This document shows, one piece after another, positions 23,069 through 32,333 of a stretch of DNA of 38,564 nt. The translations under genes and the position numbers were made by a program. The stretch covers positions 1 through 38,564 of the forward strand of contig NZ_FNOE01000028.1 of the NCBI RefSeq assembly GCF_900106555.1, written 5' to 3'. This stretch comes from Nitrosomonas oligotropha (GTDB lineage: Bacteria; Pseudomonadota; Gammaproteobacteria; Burkholderiales; Nitrosomonadaceae). Position 1 is the stretch's first letter; each line of letters begins with the position of its first letter. Below the pieces are notes generated by a model. That model worked only from the letters and a program-made list of their open reading frames with translations. It made no database searches and was not told where the DNA came from.

Positions 23069-23662
23069 TCACTTTAATTTTATTATCTTTAATGAATCTA
23101 CACTTAGATCACCTTTGTTTACTTTATAACGCAACTCAACCATGCCAGAACCCATCTGATGAACAGACATCAGGCACAGAACTGGGCTTAGCACTCTTCG
23201 AGGGAAAAGCGGTTTACCCTTGCCGAGAGTAGCCGAACCAACTTGGATGATAAGTTCGTCCAATAAGCCAGCATCATAGAACTGGCCCACGAGATCTCCG
23301 CCGCCAACTATCCAGATGTTTTTGGTACCAGCAGCAACTCGCATTTCAGTGTGGACATGTTGCACATCTCCAGTGACGAATCGGATGTTCGCACCTTCGA
23401 TTATTGGAAGCTTGCGACTAGAGAATATCCAGGCTGGCTGAACATACGGCCACGTTGAACCAGTCTCAGCGGCAATCTTTTCTGCGTTGCGCACCATCCA
23501 TTCGTAAGTCGCTGATCCCATTGCCAACGCGCCCACATCTAAAATGAACTTTGGATAGCTTGAGTCATTCAGGTCGCCAAGCGGAAACAACCAATCAAGT
23601 GAATCATTCTCAGTAGCAATGAAACCGTCGAGACTTGTTGCCGTGAAGTACTGAGTTTTCAT
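23069..23662 (-). CDS. RibD C-terminal-domain (DHFR-fold) protein in a gene cassette
   Basis: A 197-residue NAD(P)H-dependent-reductase-fold protein. The N-terminus MKTQYFTATSLDGFIATENDSLDWLF is typical of the RibD_C/YyaP group. ALAMGSATYEWMV, IWIVGGGDLVGQFYDAGLLDELI and GKGKPLFPRRVL follow in order. The start lies 33 bases from an attC core (GTTAGGC on the minus strand) in the layout of an integron gene cassette. Its own downstream attC is missing, so the array is truncated at this side. Substrate unknown. Confidence 0.87.
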   Translation of the reverse strand: MKTQYFTATSLDGFIATENDSLDWLFPLGDLNDSSYPKFILDVGALAMGSATYEWMVRNAEKIAAETGSTWPYVQPAWIFSSRKLPIIEGANIRFVTGDVQHVHTEMRVAAGTKNIWIVGGGDLVGQFYDAGLLDELIIQVGSATLGKGKPLFPRRVLSPVLCLMSVHQMGSGMVELRYKVNKGDLSVDSLKIIKLK

Positions 23663-23694
23663 TCTTGTATGCAGTTCCTAAATAGATTTCGTGC

Positions 23695-23810
23695 GCCTAA
23701 CGCCTGAGTTAAACCGACGTGCGTAGCGGAAGCCTCAAACACATGACAAGCTTCACCTGCCATTTGTTTGGTGTAGCGAAGCGGGGTTCGGCTTGAATGA
23801 ATTGTTAGCG
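23695..23810 (-). repeat. attC: Integron attC recombination site
   Basis: On the minus strand the site starts CGCTAACAATTCATTCAAG, runs through GC-rich imperfect arms, and ends GGTTTAACTCAGGCGTTAGGC-like (core GTTAGGC at 23695-23701). The outer arms, inner arms and the CAATTCATTCAAGCC / TTTAACTCAGGCG signatures are those of common attC sites of about 116 bp. It belongs to the DUF2200 cassette and separates it from the RibD-like cassette. Confidence 0.85.
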
Positions 23811-23817
23811 TGGATCT

Positions 23818-24165
23818 TCACCGCAGGATCTTCTCCAGCGCTTTTCCTTTCGCAAGCTCGTCAACTAGCTTATCCAAATATCGTATCTTCTGCATTAGCG
23901 GATCTTCGATCTCCTCCACGCGCACACCACAAACTACGCCTTTGATGAGCGAAGTTTTTGGATTAATAGCGGGAGCTTTAGCAAAGAATGTTTCGAAGTC
24001 GCTGTGTTGTTCGATCTGCTCTTTCAAGCCTGTCTGATTGTAGCCAGTCAACCAGCAGATGATTTGGTCCACGTCATCTTTCGAGCGATTCTTATTCTCC
24101 GCCTTTTGAACATACAGCGGATATATCTTAGAAAAGGCTGTACTAAAAATCCGATGCTTAGACAT
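23818..24165 (-). CDS. DUF2200-family protein in a gene cassette
   Basis: A 115-residue protein matching DUF2200: [21 protein letters not shown] at the start, [18 protein letters not shown] in the middle and [35 protein letters not shown] at the end. No function is known, although it is frequent in integron cassettes. I choose the second ATG because GGAG lies eight bases before it; the first ATG (24171) overlaps that signal. The gene ends eight bases before an attC site and follows a partial attC, so it is a complete cassette. Confidence 0.88.
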   Translation of the reverse strand: MSKHRIFSTAFSKIYPLYVQKAENKNRSKDDVDQIICWLTGYNQTGLKEQIEQHSDFETFFAKAPAINPKTSLIKGVVCGVRVEEIEDPLMQKIRYLDKLVDELAKGKALEKILR

Positions 24166-24209
24166 TCTCATTTCTCCAATGGCTCGAGGATTCGTGTGTA
24201 GCCTTCAAG

Positions 24210-24232
24210 GCACTAACGTCTGAGTCAGGCGG
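24210..24232 (-). repeat. attC: Partial attC between the VOC relic and the DUF2200 cassette
   Basis: The minus strand reads CCGCCTGACTCAGACGTTAGTGC, close to the right arm of attC (ACTCAGGCGTTAG). The stop of the upstream VOC gene lies in it. A clear left arm is not visible. Confidence 0.55.
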
Positions 24233-24623
24233 AGAAGTTCAGCTGCCAGGGCACACCAAACCGATCATTGACCCAACCGAATCACTGACTGAAGCCATAG
24301 TTGCCCAATGGCATCAGGACTTGGCCACCATCTGAGAGAATGCCAAATACGCGTTCTAACTCCTCTATTGAATCAAACTCCACGAAAGTAGAACTCGAAG
24401 GCGTGAACGTGAAGCCATGCATGATCGGACTGTCGGAGCACATGAACTCGCGGCCACAAAGTGTGAACACTGCGACTTTGATAGAACCAGCCGGACCAGC
24501 CTCACCTTGAGCATAACGCTCGACTCGTACCATGCGGGAATCAGGAAGCGTAGCGAAGTACAGATCCAGTGCGGTTTGCGCACTGCTGTTTTAGAACATG
24601 AGGAATGGTCTGACCGTTGTCAT
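24225..24623 (-). pseudogene. VOC (PhnB-like) cassette gene killed by two stop codons
   Basis: A 132-codon single frame runs from ATG (MTTVRPFLMF) to a TGA in an attC-like sequence (FGVPWQLNFSA). It has a TAA at codon 11 (24591-24593) and a TGA at 24282-24284, after GNYGFSQ and before FGWVNDRFG. Without those stops it is a normal PhnB-like VOC protein (ALDLYFATLPDSRMVRVERY, GREFMCSDSPIMHGFTFTPS, SDGGQVLMPLGNYGFS). The likely ancestral codons are CAA (or CAG) and CGA, so both stops fit C-to-T changes on the coding strand. An ATG at 24533 could only make the middle part. Confidence 0.82.
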
Positions 24624-24658
24624 CAGGCACCTCGACTGAAAATAAAATCGCATGATAA

Positions 24659-24689
24659 CCGCGACTCCGGTTGAGCGCAATGTTAGGTC
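24659..24689 (-). repeat. attC: Partial attC at the upstream edge of the VOC cassette
   Basis: The minus strand has GACCTAACATTGCGCTCAAC followed by CGGAGTCGCGG. This is near-identical to the left arm of attC sites that start CCTAACATTGCGCTCAACCGGA. The right arm cannot be separated from the start of the VOC relic. It marks the end of a previous cassette whose gene is no longer present. Confidence 0.6.
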
Positions 24690-24866
24690 AATGTTGGAAT
24701 CGCCCCTATGAATTTGTTCATTGATCTGCCTCAGGAGATGATTCCATGCTTGGAAAAAACATTGCAGCTAGATTGACATATTGACGATGACTTCAACTAC
24801 TTCGTCACCTAAATCTCCGTGCCTGATACCACATGGTATAGGAAATCTAATGGAGTTTTTTTGATG

Positions 24867-24901
24867 ATTTCTGATTACTGATCAAACTGCTAATCAGAAA
24901 T
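24867..24901. repeat. Perfect 11-bp inverted repeat upstream of kdpF
   Basis: ATTTCTGATTA, a 13-base loop, TAATCAGAAAT. No T-run follows it on the plus strand. It could be a regulator site or the end hairpin of an upstream transcript. Confidence 0.5.
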
Positions 24902-24925
24902 ATTGCCAATACTCAATCAAATAAA

Positions 24926-24976
24926 TTTTTACATTATTTTTACGCTTTATCCCTTCAATTCAACTTCATTTTTACA
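24926..24976 (+). promoter_or_regulatory. Three phased TTTTTAC(A/G) repeats, probable KdpE binding region
   Basis: TTTTTACA (24926-24933), TTTTTACG (24937-24944) and TTTTTACA (24969-24976) are 11 and 32 bases apart, that is one and three helical turns. The first pair closely resembles the Escherichia coli KdpE site upstream of kdpFABC, which has TTTTTATAC followed by TTTTTTTACAC. They lie 135-185 bases before kdpF. Activation by phosphorylated KdpE from this operon under K+ limitation is the expected use. Confidence 0.6.
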
Positions 24977-25110
24977 CACGATTGTTCATACTGCACAAGT
25001 AGATAACTTTTTGAGAAAGTAAATGGATATTAATGATTGTCTTTGTTTTGTCATTTTGTCTGTAATTGACCATAGAGTTGATCGCCAACTACTATCATGA
25101 GGAATAAAAG

Positions 25111-25203
25111 ATGAACTGGATTTATTGGCTAACCGGTATTCTTGCTGTCTTATTGTTCATATATCTGCTCTACGCATTATTCAACGCTGAGGATGTGGCA
25201 TGA
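25111..25203 (+). CDS. kdpF: KdpF, small subunit of the K+-transporting ATPase
   Basis: A 30-residue single-helix membrane peptide, MNWIYWLTGILAVLLFIYLL followed by YALFNAEDVA, matching KdpF in length, hydrophobicity and position. It stabilises the KdpABC complex. AGGAATAAAAG provides the ribosome-binding site. Its stop overlaps the kdpA start (ATGA), so translation is coupled. It is too short for most gene callers. Confidence 0.9.
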   Translation: MNWIYWLTGILAVLLFIYLLYALFNAEDVA

Positions 25204-26987
25204 ATACCTCACTTTGGATACAAATCGGTTTATTTCTTATTGCCCTCTTTGCCGTTGCCTGGCCTTTAGGCCGCTATCTCGCCAGCATATTTGATGAGCA
25301 GCTAACACGCCGCTTCATTTGGCTGGATAAATTTGAGTATGGATTCTGTCGTTTAATTGGCACTAATCCAGCAGAAGATATGCCATGGCAGCGTTATGCA
25401 ACAGCTATCGTGCTATTCAATGTTATAGGCGTGGTTGTTGTGTATGGCTTACAACGGTTTCAGAGTGAATTGCCTCTGAATCCTCAATCACTCGGCGATG
25501 TTTCTTCAGACTCGGCTTTCAATACAGCAATATCATTTGTCACCAATACTAACTGGCAAGGTTATGGCGGCGAATCGACGATGAGTTATCTGACACAGAT
25601 GCTCGCATTGACAGTACAGAATTTTGCATCAGCAGCAACCGGAATTGCAGTAGTTATCGCATTGATTCGTGGCTTTACGCGAAGGAATGCTGCTGGTATC
25701 GGCAATGCCTGGCTCGACTTATCACGTGCAATATTCTATGTGCTATTACCATTAGCTTTTGTGTTTGCATTAGTTCTAGTAAATCAAGGAGTTATTCAGA
25801 ATTTCAATGCTTATCAAGATGTCAAGCTGATAGAGCCGCTTGAATATGCGGTACCGAAAAACAATCTTGATGGTCAGCCGTTGCAAGATGACCATAGAAA
25901 CGTGATCACGGAAACAATCAAAACAGATAAACAAACAATTGCGATGGGGCCTGTCGCATCGCAGGAAGCAATTAAATTGATCGGTACCAACGGTGGCGGT
26001 TTTTTCAATGCAAACTCAGCGCACCCTTTTGAGAACCCAACACCGCTCACTAATTTCCTGGAGATGATCAGTATCTTCCTGATTCCGGCCGCACTGTGCT
26101 TTGCTTTTGGTCAAATGGTCGGGGATCAGCGGCAAGGATGGACGATTCTCGCTGCGATGACCACGCTATTCATTGCGCTGGCAGCCGTTGCGCTGTGGTC
26201 TGAATCCCACTCGAATCCACTTATCACCCAACTGGGTGTGGATGGCTCAATGGGCAATCTTGAAGGTAAGGAAATCCGGTTTGGCATCATTTCTTCCGCA
26301 TTATTTGCGACAGTCACAACAGCAGCTTCTTGTGGAGCTGTCAATGCAATGCATGATAGTTTTCTGCCATTGGGCGGTTTAATTCCGATGGGATTGATGA
26401 TGCTGGGTGAAGTTGTATTTGGTGGTGTTGGTGCGGGATTATATGGAATGCTCATATTCGCCATACTCGCCGTTTTTTTATCGGGATTGATGATCGGACG
26501 CACACCGGAATATTTAGGTAAGAAGATCGGCGTATTCGAGATGAAAATGGTGTCGATAGCGATCCTAGTTGTACCATTGCTGGTGCTCGGCGGTACCGCA
26601 ATCGCCGTTGTTACTGAGGTAGGCAAGGCAAGCATAGCCAATCCTGGCGCACATGGACTCTCCGAAGTGCTGTATGCATTCACTTCGGCTGGAAACAACA
26701 ATGGATCTGCGTTTGCAGGACTTTCTGCTAATACATCTTTTTACAACATTCTGCTTGCTATCGCGATGTGGTTTGGGCGATTCGGTGTCATCATTCCCGT
26801 ACTAGCCATTGCCGGAAAATTAGCAGCAAAACCAAAACTTACTGTAACGAGCGGAACATTACCCACACATGGGCCATTATTCGTCGTATTGCTCATCAGC
26901 ACAGTAATCCTTATCGGGGCGCTTAACTATATCCCAGCACTAGCACTTGGCCCCATCGCCGAACACTTGCAATTGTTTACTCGCTAA
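25200..26987 (+). CDS. kdpA: KdpA, K+-translocating subunit
   Basis: A 595-residue polytopic inner-membrane protein with the SKT-type K+ channel fold. Selectivity-filter regions can be seen in SFVTNTNWQGYGGES, KLIGTNGGGFFNANSAHPFE, ATVTTAASCGAVNAMHDS and YAFTSAGNNNGSAFAGL. About ten transmembrane helices are expected. It is a little longer than the E. coli protein (557) because of a loop around residues 215-245. It binds K+ with high affinity and passes it to KdpB. It is the second gene of the operon and is 18 bases from kdpB. Confidence 0.96.
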   Translation: MNTSLWIQIGLFLIALFAVAWPLGRYLASIFDEQLTRRFIWLDKFEYGFCRLIGTNPAEDMPWQRYATAIVLFNVIGVVVVYGLQRFQSELPLNPQSLGDVSSDSAFNTAISFVTNTNWQGYGGESTMSYLTQMLALTVQNFASAATGIAVVIALIRGFTRRNAAGIGNAWLDLSRAIFYVLLPLAFVFALVLVNQGVIQNFNAYQDVKLIEPLEYAVPKNNLDGQPLQDDHRNVITETIKTDKQTIAMGPVASQEAIKLIGTNGGGFFNANSAHPFENPTPLTNFLEMISIFLIPAALCFAFGQMVGDQRQGWTILAAMTTLFIALAAVALWSESHSNPLITQLGVDGSMGNLEGKEIRFGIISSALFATVTTAASCGAVNAMHDSFLPLGGLIPMGLMMLGEVVFGGVGAGLYGMLIFAILAVFLSGLMIGRTPEYLGKKIGVFEMKMVSIAILVVPLLVLGGTAIAVVTEVGKASIANPGAHGLSEVLYAFTSAGNNNGSAFAGLSANTSFYNILLAIAMWFGRFGVIIPVLAIAGKLAAKPKLTVTSGTLPTHGPLFVVLLISTVILIGALNYIPALALGPIAEHLQLFTR

Positions 26988-27005
26988 CGGGTAGGAGCAC
27001 TTATT

Positions 27006-29069
27006 ATGAAGAAAACACGCCGCCTTCCATTATTCGACCCGGTATTGATTAAACCGGCGCTCATTAATGCGTTCAAGAAACTTACCCCACAAGCGCAATG
27101 GCGTAATCCGGTGATGTTTATAGTCTGGGTTGGTAGTGTCCTCACGACGATATTGGGTATTGATGCCCTCGTTGGCCATGGCGAAGCACCAGCGGGATTT
27201 ATTTTTACAATAGCTGCATGGCTATGGTTTACCGTTTTATTCGCCAATTTTGCGGAAGCACTCGCTGAGGGTCGAGGCAAAGCTCAGGCAGCAGCCTTGC
27301 GCGGTGCGCGGAAGAATATTATTGCAAAGAAATTAGCTGAACCTAAGCACGATGCAAAAATTACGGCTATCGACTCCATATCGCTACGAAAAGGCGATAT
27401 CGTGCTCATTGAAGCAGGCGATTTCATTCCGGCTGATGGAGAGGTCATTGAGGGCGTTGCTTCTGTTGATGAATCCGCCATCACCGGCGAATCTGCACCT
27501 GTTATCCGCGAATCGGGTGGCGATTTCTCAGCAGTTACTGGCGGTACGCGCATCCTATCGGATTGGCTGGTAATTCGCGTGACAGCCAATCCAGGAGAGG
27601 CATTCCTGGATCGCATGATTGCAATGGTAGAAAACGCCAAACGTAAGAAAACGCCAAATGAGATAGCGCTAACTATTTTGCTCATTACGCTCACACTGAT
27701 ATTTTTATTCGTATGCGTAACGCTATTACCGTTTTCAATCTATAGTATTAAGTCAGCAGGATCGGGTTCCCCCGTATCCATTACCGTTTTAGTTGCACTC
27801 CTGGTTTGTCTTATTCCGACGACAATCGGCGGCTTGCTGTCAGCGATTGGTGTAGCTGGAATGAGCAGAATGATGCAAGTGAACGTGATTGCTACTTCTG
27901 GGCGTGCCGTTGAAGCCGCTGGCGATGTGGATGTATTGCTGCTCGACAAGACGGGAACAATCACGCTGGGTAATCGACAAGCATCCGCTTTCTTACCAGC
28001 AACCAATGTTCAGATTAAAGAATTAGCTGATGCCGCGCAACTCGCATCGCTGGCCGATGAGACACCAGAGGGCCGATCCATCGTAGTACTTGCAAAACAA
28101 GATTTTGGGTTGCGCGGTCGTGAATTGCATAATGCAATATTCGTTCCTTTTACTGCGCAAACACGCATGTCCGGCGTAGACTTTGGTGATCGCAAGATCA
28201 GAAAAGGCGCAGCAGATACAATTCGTGCCTATATCGAAAACCTAGGGGGTACTTTCCCTGGCAGTATCGAAGTGCTAGTTGATCAAGTATCACGTCGTGG
28301 CAGCACTCCTTTAGTCGTGGCCGATGGCGCTCGCGTACTCGGTGTAATTGAACTCAAGGATATCGTTAAAGGTGGTATTAGAGAGCGCTTTAGCGAATTG
28401 CGAAAAATGGGCATCAAAACAGTGATGATCACGGGTGACAATCGCTTAACTGCCGCTGCGATTGCCGCTGAATCTGGTGTTGACGATTTTCTCGCTGAAG
28501 CCAAACCCGAAGACAAGCTGAAGTTGATTCGGGAATATCAGGCACAAGGGCGGCTGGTTGCTATGACCGGTGATGGCACCAATGATGCGCCTGCTCTAGC
28601 GCAGGCTGATGTCGCTGTTGCCATGAACTCCGGCACCCAGGCAGCAAAAGAAGCAGGGAATATGGTTGATCTAGATTCTAATCCAACTAAACTGATCGAA
28701 ATCGTTGAAACCGGAAAGCAAATGTTAATGACACGTGGAGCATTGACAACTTTCTCAGTCGCAAACGATGTCGCCAAGTACTTCGCAATCATTCCCGCAG
28801 CATTTGCCACCACGTATCCACAATTAAAGATGCTCGATATCATGCATCTAAACACGCCTGCATCGGCGATTCTTGCGGCGGTGATCTTCAATGCAGTCAT
28901 TATTGTGTTTCTAATCCCATTGGCGCTTAAAGGTGTGAAATATCAGGCATTGGGTGCTGCTTCGCTATTACGAAAAAATTTACTGATTTATGGTCTGGGT
29001 GGTTTGCTCGTTCCATTTGTCGGCATCAAACTAATTGATGTCATGTTAGTTTTTTTAGGCCTCGTTTAG
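27006..29069 (+). CDS. kdpB: KdpB, ATP-hydrolysing P-type ATPase subunit
   Basis: A 687-residue P1A-type ATPase that powers high-affinity K+ uptake. In order: actuator motif TGESAPV, phosphorylated Asp314 in [11 protein letters not shown], nucleotide-binding [12 protein letters not shown] and KGAADTI, hinge [23 protein letters not shown], and the C-terminal membrane part [20 protein letters not shown]. All key residues are present. A TAGGAG site lies before the ATG. Confidence 0.97.
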   Translation: MKKTRRLPLFDPVLIKPALINAFKKLTPQAQWRNPVMFIVWVGSVLTTILGIDALVGHGEAPAGFIFTIAAWLWFTVLFANFAEALAEGRGKAQAAALRGARKNIIAKKLAEPKHDAKITAIDSISLRKGDIVLIEAGDFIPADGEVIEGVASVDESAITGESAPVIRESGGDFSAVTGGTRILSDWLVIRVTANPGEAFLDRMIAMVENAKRKKTPNEIALTILLITLTLIFLFVCVTLLPFSIYSIKSAGSGSPVSITVLVALLVCLIPTTIGGLLSAIGVAGMSRMMQVNVIATSGRAVEAAGDVDVLLLDKTGTITLGNRQASAFLPATNVQIKELADAAQLASLADETPEGRSIVVLAKQDFGLRGRELHNAIFVPFTAQTRMSGVDFGDRKIRKGAADTIRAYIENLGGTFPGSIEVLVDQVSRRGSTPLVVADGARVLGVIELKDIVKGGIRERFSELRKMGIKTVMITGDNRLTAAAIAAESGVDDFLAEAKPEDKLKLIREYQAQGRLVAMTGDGTNDAPALAQADVAVAMNSGTQAAKEAGNMVDLDSNPTKLIEIVETGKQMLMTRGALTTFSVANDVAKYFAIIPAAFATTYPQLKMLDIMHLNTPASAILAAVIFNAVIIVFLIPLALKGVKYQALGAASLLRKNLLIYGLGGLLVPFVGIKLIDVMLVFLGLV

Positions 29070-29085
29070 CCACAAATCAGGAGTT

Positions 29086-29664
29086 ATGATGAAAAATCTG
29101 ATTCGCCCAGCCATTACGCTATTTATTTTAATATCACTCGTCACTGGCTTACTCTATCCACTTGCAGTTACCGGTATTGCGCAAATCGCTTTCCCCGAGC
29201 AAGCCGCTGGCAGTTTGCTTAAGCGAGGTGATGAAATTATCGGTTCCACTCTTATTGGGCAAAGCTTTTCTGGGTCTACTTACTTTTGGAGTCGGCCTTC
29301 TGCAACTTCTCCCATGCCATACAACGCGTCAAATTCAGGTGGTTCAAATCTGGGGCCAACCAATCCGGCATTGATAGAGGCGGTCAATGAGCGTATTAAA
29401 AATCTGCGTGCAAATCACCCAGAAAAAGAGGAAAAAATCCCAACCGATCTCGTGACTGCGTCAGCAAGTGGCCTGGATTCCCATATTTCACCCGCTGCAG
29501 CGTATTACCAAATCGAACGCGTTGCAGCAGCTCGCAACACCGATACGGCGATAGTCAAATCACTGGTTGATCGATCGATTGAAACGCCACAGTGGGGTCT
29601 ATTGGGTGATTCGCGTGTCAATGTCCTACGCCTTAACTTAGCCCTGGATGCATTGGAAAAATAA
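29086..29664 (+). CDS. kdpC: KdpC, stabilising subunit of the K+ ATPase
   Basis: A 192-residue protein with one N-terminal transmembrane helix (IRPAITLFILISLVTGLLYP) and a periplasmic domain containing the family signatures GSTLIGQSFSGSTYFWSRPSA, PYNASNSGGSNLGPTNPAL and DLVTASASGLDSHISPAAA, then the C-terminal QWGLLGDSRVNVLRLNLALD. It contacts KdpA and KdpB and raises ATP affinity. GGAG precedes two adjacent ATGs (29086 and 29089) and either could be used. The stop overlaps the kdpD start by one base. Confidence 0.96.
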   Translation: MMKNLIRPAITLFILISLVTGLLYPLAVTGIAQIAFPEQAAGSLLKRGDEIIGSTLIGQSFSGSTYFWSRPSATSPMPYNASNSGGSNLGPTNPALIEAVNERIKNLRANHPEKEEKIPTDLVTASASGLDSHISPAAAYYQIERVAAARNTDTAIVKSLVDRSIETPQWGLLGDSRVNVLRLNLALDALEK

Positions 29665-32333
29665 TGAATGAAGAGCGCCCTGATCCCGATCGATTGCTAG
29701 CGGAAATAAAAAGAGAAGAAATTGCTGCACAGCGAGGTAAATTAAAAATCTTCATCGGTGCTTGTGCCGGAGTGGGTAAAACATACGCTATGCTCAATGC
29801 TGCGCAGCAACGGATAGCTGAGGGAATCGATGTTGTTATCGGAGTGGTTGAGACTCATGGGCGAAGTGAAACCATTAAGCTTTTGGAAAAATTCCCGGAA
29901 GTATTGCCATTACGCAAAATTAATTACCGGGGAAAATCACTTGCCGAGTTAGATATTGATACTGCATTACAACGGGCGCCGCAGTTAATCATCGTCGATG
30001 AACTGGCACACACTAACATCGAGGGCTCAAGGCATGTGAAACGCTGGCAGGATGTTGATGAGCTATTAGTGAATGGAATCAATGTTTATACCACACTGAA
30101 CGTTCAACACCTTGAGAGTTTGAATGATGTGGTTGGCGGTATTACCGGCATCCGCATCTGGGAAACAATTCCAGATCGCTTTTTTGATAGCGCCGATGAG
30201 GTGACATTAGTTGATCTGCCACCGGACGAATTATTGGAACGGCTCAAAGAAGGCAAAGTTTATATACCTGAGCAAGTTGAGCATGCGGCCAAAAATTTCT
30301 TTCGTAAAGGCAATCTGATTGCATTGCGCGAACTCGCTTTGAGGCGCACGGCTGATCGTGTTGATTTACAGATGCGCGCCTATCGTGCCGATCATGCAAT
30401 CGCTAATGTTTGGCAGGCACGTGAACGTATTATTGCCTGTATCGGGCCCGGCTCGATTGGTGACAAACTGGTGCGCAGCGCCGCTCGCTTGGCGAATGAG
30501 CTGAAAGCCGACTGGCTAGCAGTATATGTTGAAACACCAGCACTTCAACGTTTATCTAAGACTGATCGGCAACGCATTCTTGATCACCTCAAGCTCGCTG
30601 AAGAACTCGGTGCAGAAACAGCTACGCTGGCTGGCAGTGATTTAATTGCCACATTGATTGCTTATTCAAAAAGCCGAAATGCCAATAAACTTGTCGTCGG
30701 CCATCCTACAGATCTGCCGTGGTATCAACAATGGCATCCACGTTTTATCGATACACTTGCTCGATTCTCCCCTGATATTGATATCTATGTCGTAGGTAAC
30801 GATAAACCCTCTCAGATTAGGAGCCGGGTAATTAACATGGGCACAATGAAATGGTGGAACTATGCTTGGGCCACAGCCGCTTGCGGAGTAACGACTATAT
30901 TGGCTGCAGGATTGTTGCGCATATTTGACTTATCAAATGTTGTCATGTTGCTCTTGTTGACGGTTGTGGGTGTTTCAATCAGATTCGGTCGAGGGGCTGG
31001 TGCATGGGCAGCAGCATTGTCAGTCTTATTGTTCGATTTTTTCTTTGTACCCCCGCGATTCTCATTTGTTGTTTCCGATGTGCAGTATTTTTTCACTTTC
31101 ACCCTGATGCTATTGATCGCTCTCATCATCGGACAGCTTGCGGCAAAACTGCAATTTGAAGCAACCACTGCCAATATACGCGAACGACGTGCGCAAGCAT
31201 TAGCAGCTCTTTCCAAAGAGTTGTCCGGTGCATTAACCGTTGAGCAAGTAGTCGAGATTGCAAATCGGCATGTAAGCGGAACATTTAATTCATCAGTGGC
31301 GGTATTTCTTCCCAGTAGCCAAGAAAAAATCAAAGTAGCTGGTACCTCATCTTCTCAACCGATAGTTGATACTGCTGTTGCGCAATGGGTCTACGATCAC
31401 CAATTGCCCGCTGGCTTTGGTACACAGACGCTGTCTGCAGCTGTTTCTCACTACTTGCCCTTGCAAGCCCCAATGCGTACTCGCGGAGTACTCGTTTTGG
31501 AAGCAAAAAATTTACTTTTCCTAGATGAACCGGAGGAAAAGCGCTTACTTGATACCTTCGCAGCACAAATTGCATTGGCCTTAGAACGAGTTCACTATGT
31601 CGAGGTCGCGCAGGATGCCTTAGTTTTAATGGAAGGAGAACGGCTGCGTAATTCACTGCTTTCAGCGATCTCACATGATTTGCGTACTCCACTGACTGCT
31701 TTGGTAGGATTGGCCAGTACACTTACCGATAGCAATTTACCAGAAAACTCCCAAAAGGAACTTGCCATTGCTATCCAGAACGAAGCACAGCAAATGTCTG
31801 ATCTGGTCACCAATCTGCTCGATATGGCACGATTACAAACTGGTGGCGTGAAGCTGAAAAAGGATTGGCAATCGATAGAGGAAATCGTCGGCAGCGCATG
31901 CATGCAACTGCATCGCGTGCTTGCCACACATAAACTGGTTATCTCAATTCCTCCCAACTTGCCCCTATGTGAGTGTGATCCGATTTTAATCCAACGAGTC
32001 ATTGTCAATTTATTGAGCAACGCCGCCAAGTTTACATCCGCTGGCAGCATAATCACAATTTCTGCGGCTGCTGAAAATAATGAAATGGCTATTGTGATCG
32101 AAGATAACGGGCCTGGCTTGCCTCGCGGCCAAGAAACCAGGCTATTCGATAAATTCACGCGCGGGGAAACCGAATCGAACAAGCCGGGTGTTGGCCTGGG
32201 GCTGGCGCTCTGTAAAGCGATCATAGAAGCTCACGACGGAAAAATTTTCGCAGAAAATTGCATCGATAGTGGAGCCCGTTTCACGATAAAACTACCATTG
32301 GGTATTGCTCCAATGCCGGAAGAACTTCTGTGA
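29664..32333 (+). CDS. kdpD: KdpD, sensor histidine kinase for K+ limitation
   Basis: An 889-residue inner-membrane kinase. The N-terminal KdpD domain has Walker A GACAGVGKTYAM and DELAHTN. A USP-like domain follows (about 250-370), then four transmembrane helices (about 395-500), a GAF domain, and the kinase. H-box SAISHDLRTPLT contains phospho-acceptor His671. ATP-binding motifs are NLLSNAAKF (N box), EDNGPGLP (G1) and GVGLGLALCKAI (G2). The order is complete and all motifs intact, so it should phosphorylate the adjacent KdpE. Its gene overlaps kdpC and kdpE, making the whole kdpFABCDE set one operon. Confidence 0.96.
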   Translation: MNEERPDPDRLLAEIKREEIAAQRGKLKIFIGACAGVGKTYAMLNAAQQRIAEGIDVVIGVVETHGRSETIKLLEKFPEVLPLRKINYRGKSLAELDIDTALQRAPQLIIVDELAHTNIEGSRHVKRWQDVDELLVNGINVYTTLNVQHLESLNDVVGGITGIRIWETIPDRFFDSADEVTLVDLPPDELLERLKEGKVYIPEQVEHAAKNFFRKGNLIALRELALRRTADRVDLQMRAYRADHAIANVWQARERIIACIGPGSIGDKLVRSAARLANELKADWLAVYVETPALQRLSKTDRQRILDHLKLAEELGAETATLAGSDLIATLIAYSKSRNANKLVVGHPTDLPWYQQWHPRFIDTLARFSPDIDIYVVGNDKPSQIRSRVINMGTMKWWNYAWATAACGVTTILAAGLLRIFDLSNVVMLLLLTVVGVSIRFGRGAGAWAAALSVLLFDFFFVPPRFSFVVSDVQYFFTFTLMLLIALIIGQLAAKLQFEATTANIRERRAQALAALSKELSGALTVEQVVEIANRHVSGTFNSSVAVFLPSSQEKIKVAGTSSSQPIVDTAVAQWVYDHQLPAGFGTQTLSAAVSHYLPLQAPMRTRGVLVLEAKNLLFLDEPEEKRLLDTFAAQIALALERVHYVEVAQDALVLMEGERLRNSLLSAISHDLRTPLTALVGLASTLTDSNLPENSQKELAIAIQNEAQQMSDLVTNLLDMARLQTGGVKLKKDWQSIEEIVGSACMQLHRVLATHKLVISIPPNLPLCECDPILIQRVIVNLLSNAAKFTSAGSIITISAAAENNEMAIVIEDNGPGLPRGQETRLFDKFTRGETESNKPGVGLGLALCKAIIEAHDGKIFAENCIDSGARFTIKLPLGIAPMPEELL

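Larger units (their letters stand above)
24690..25110. other. Regulatory region before kdpF
   Basis: No gene is called. A 22-codon frame at 24708-24776 is discussed under rejected items. The region contains ATACCA-CA-TGGTAT (24826-24839), a longer inverted repeat (24867-24901), and the phased TTTTTAC repeats (24926-24976), the last two listed separately. The kdpF start follows GAGGAATAAAAG. Confidence 0.5.

Noticed and set aside
24708..24776. 22-codon frame MNLFIDLPQEMIPCLEKTLQ... resembling the start of small cupin proteins
   Set aside because: Similarity is only over about 20 residues, on the opposite strand to the cassette genes, and it stops at once. It could be chance or a tiny relic.
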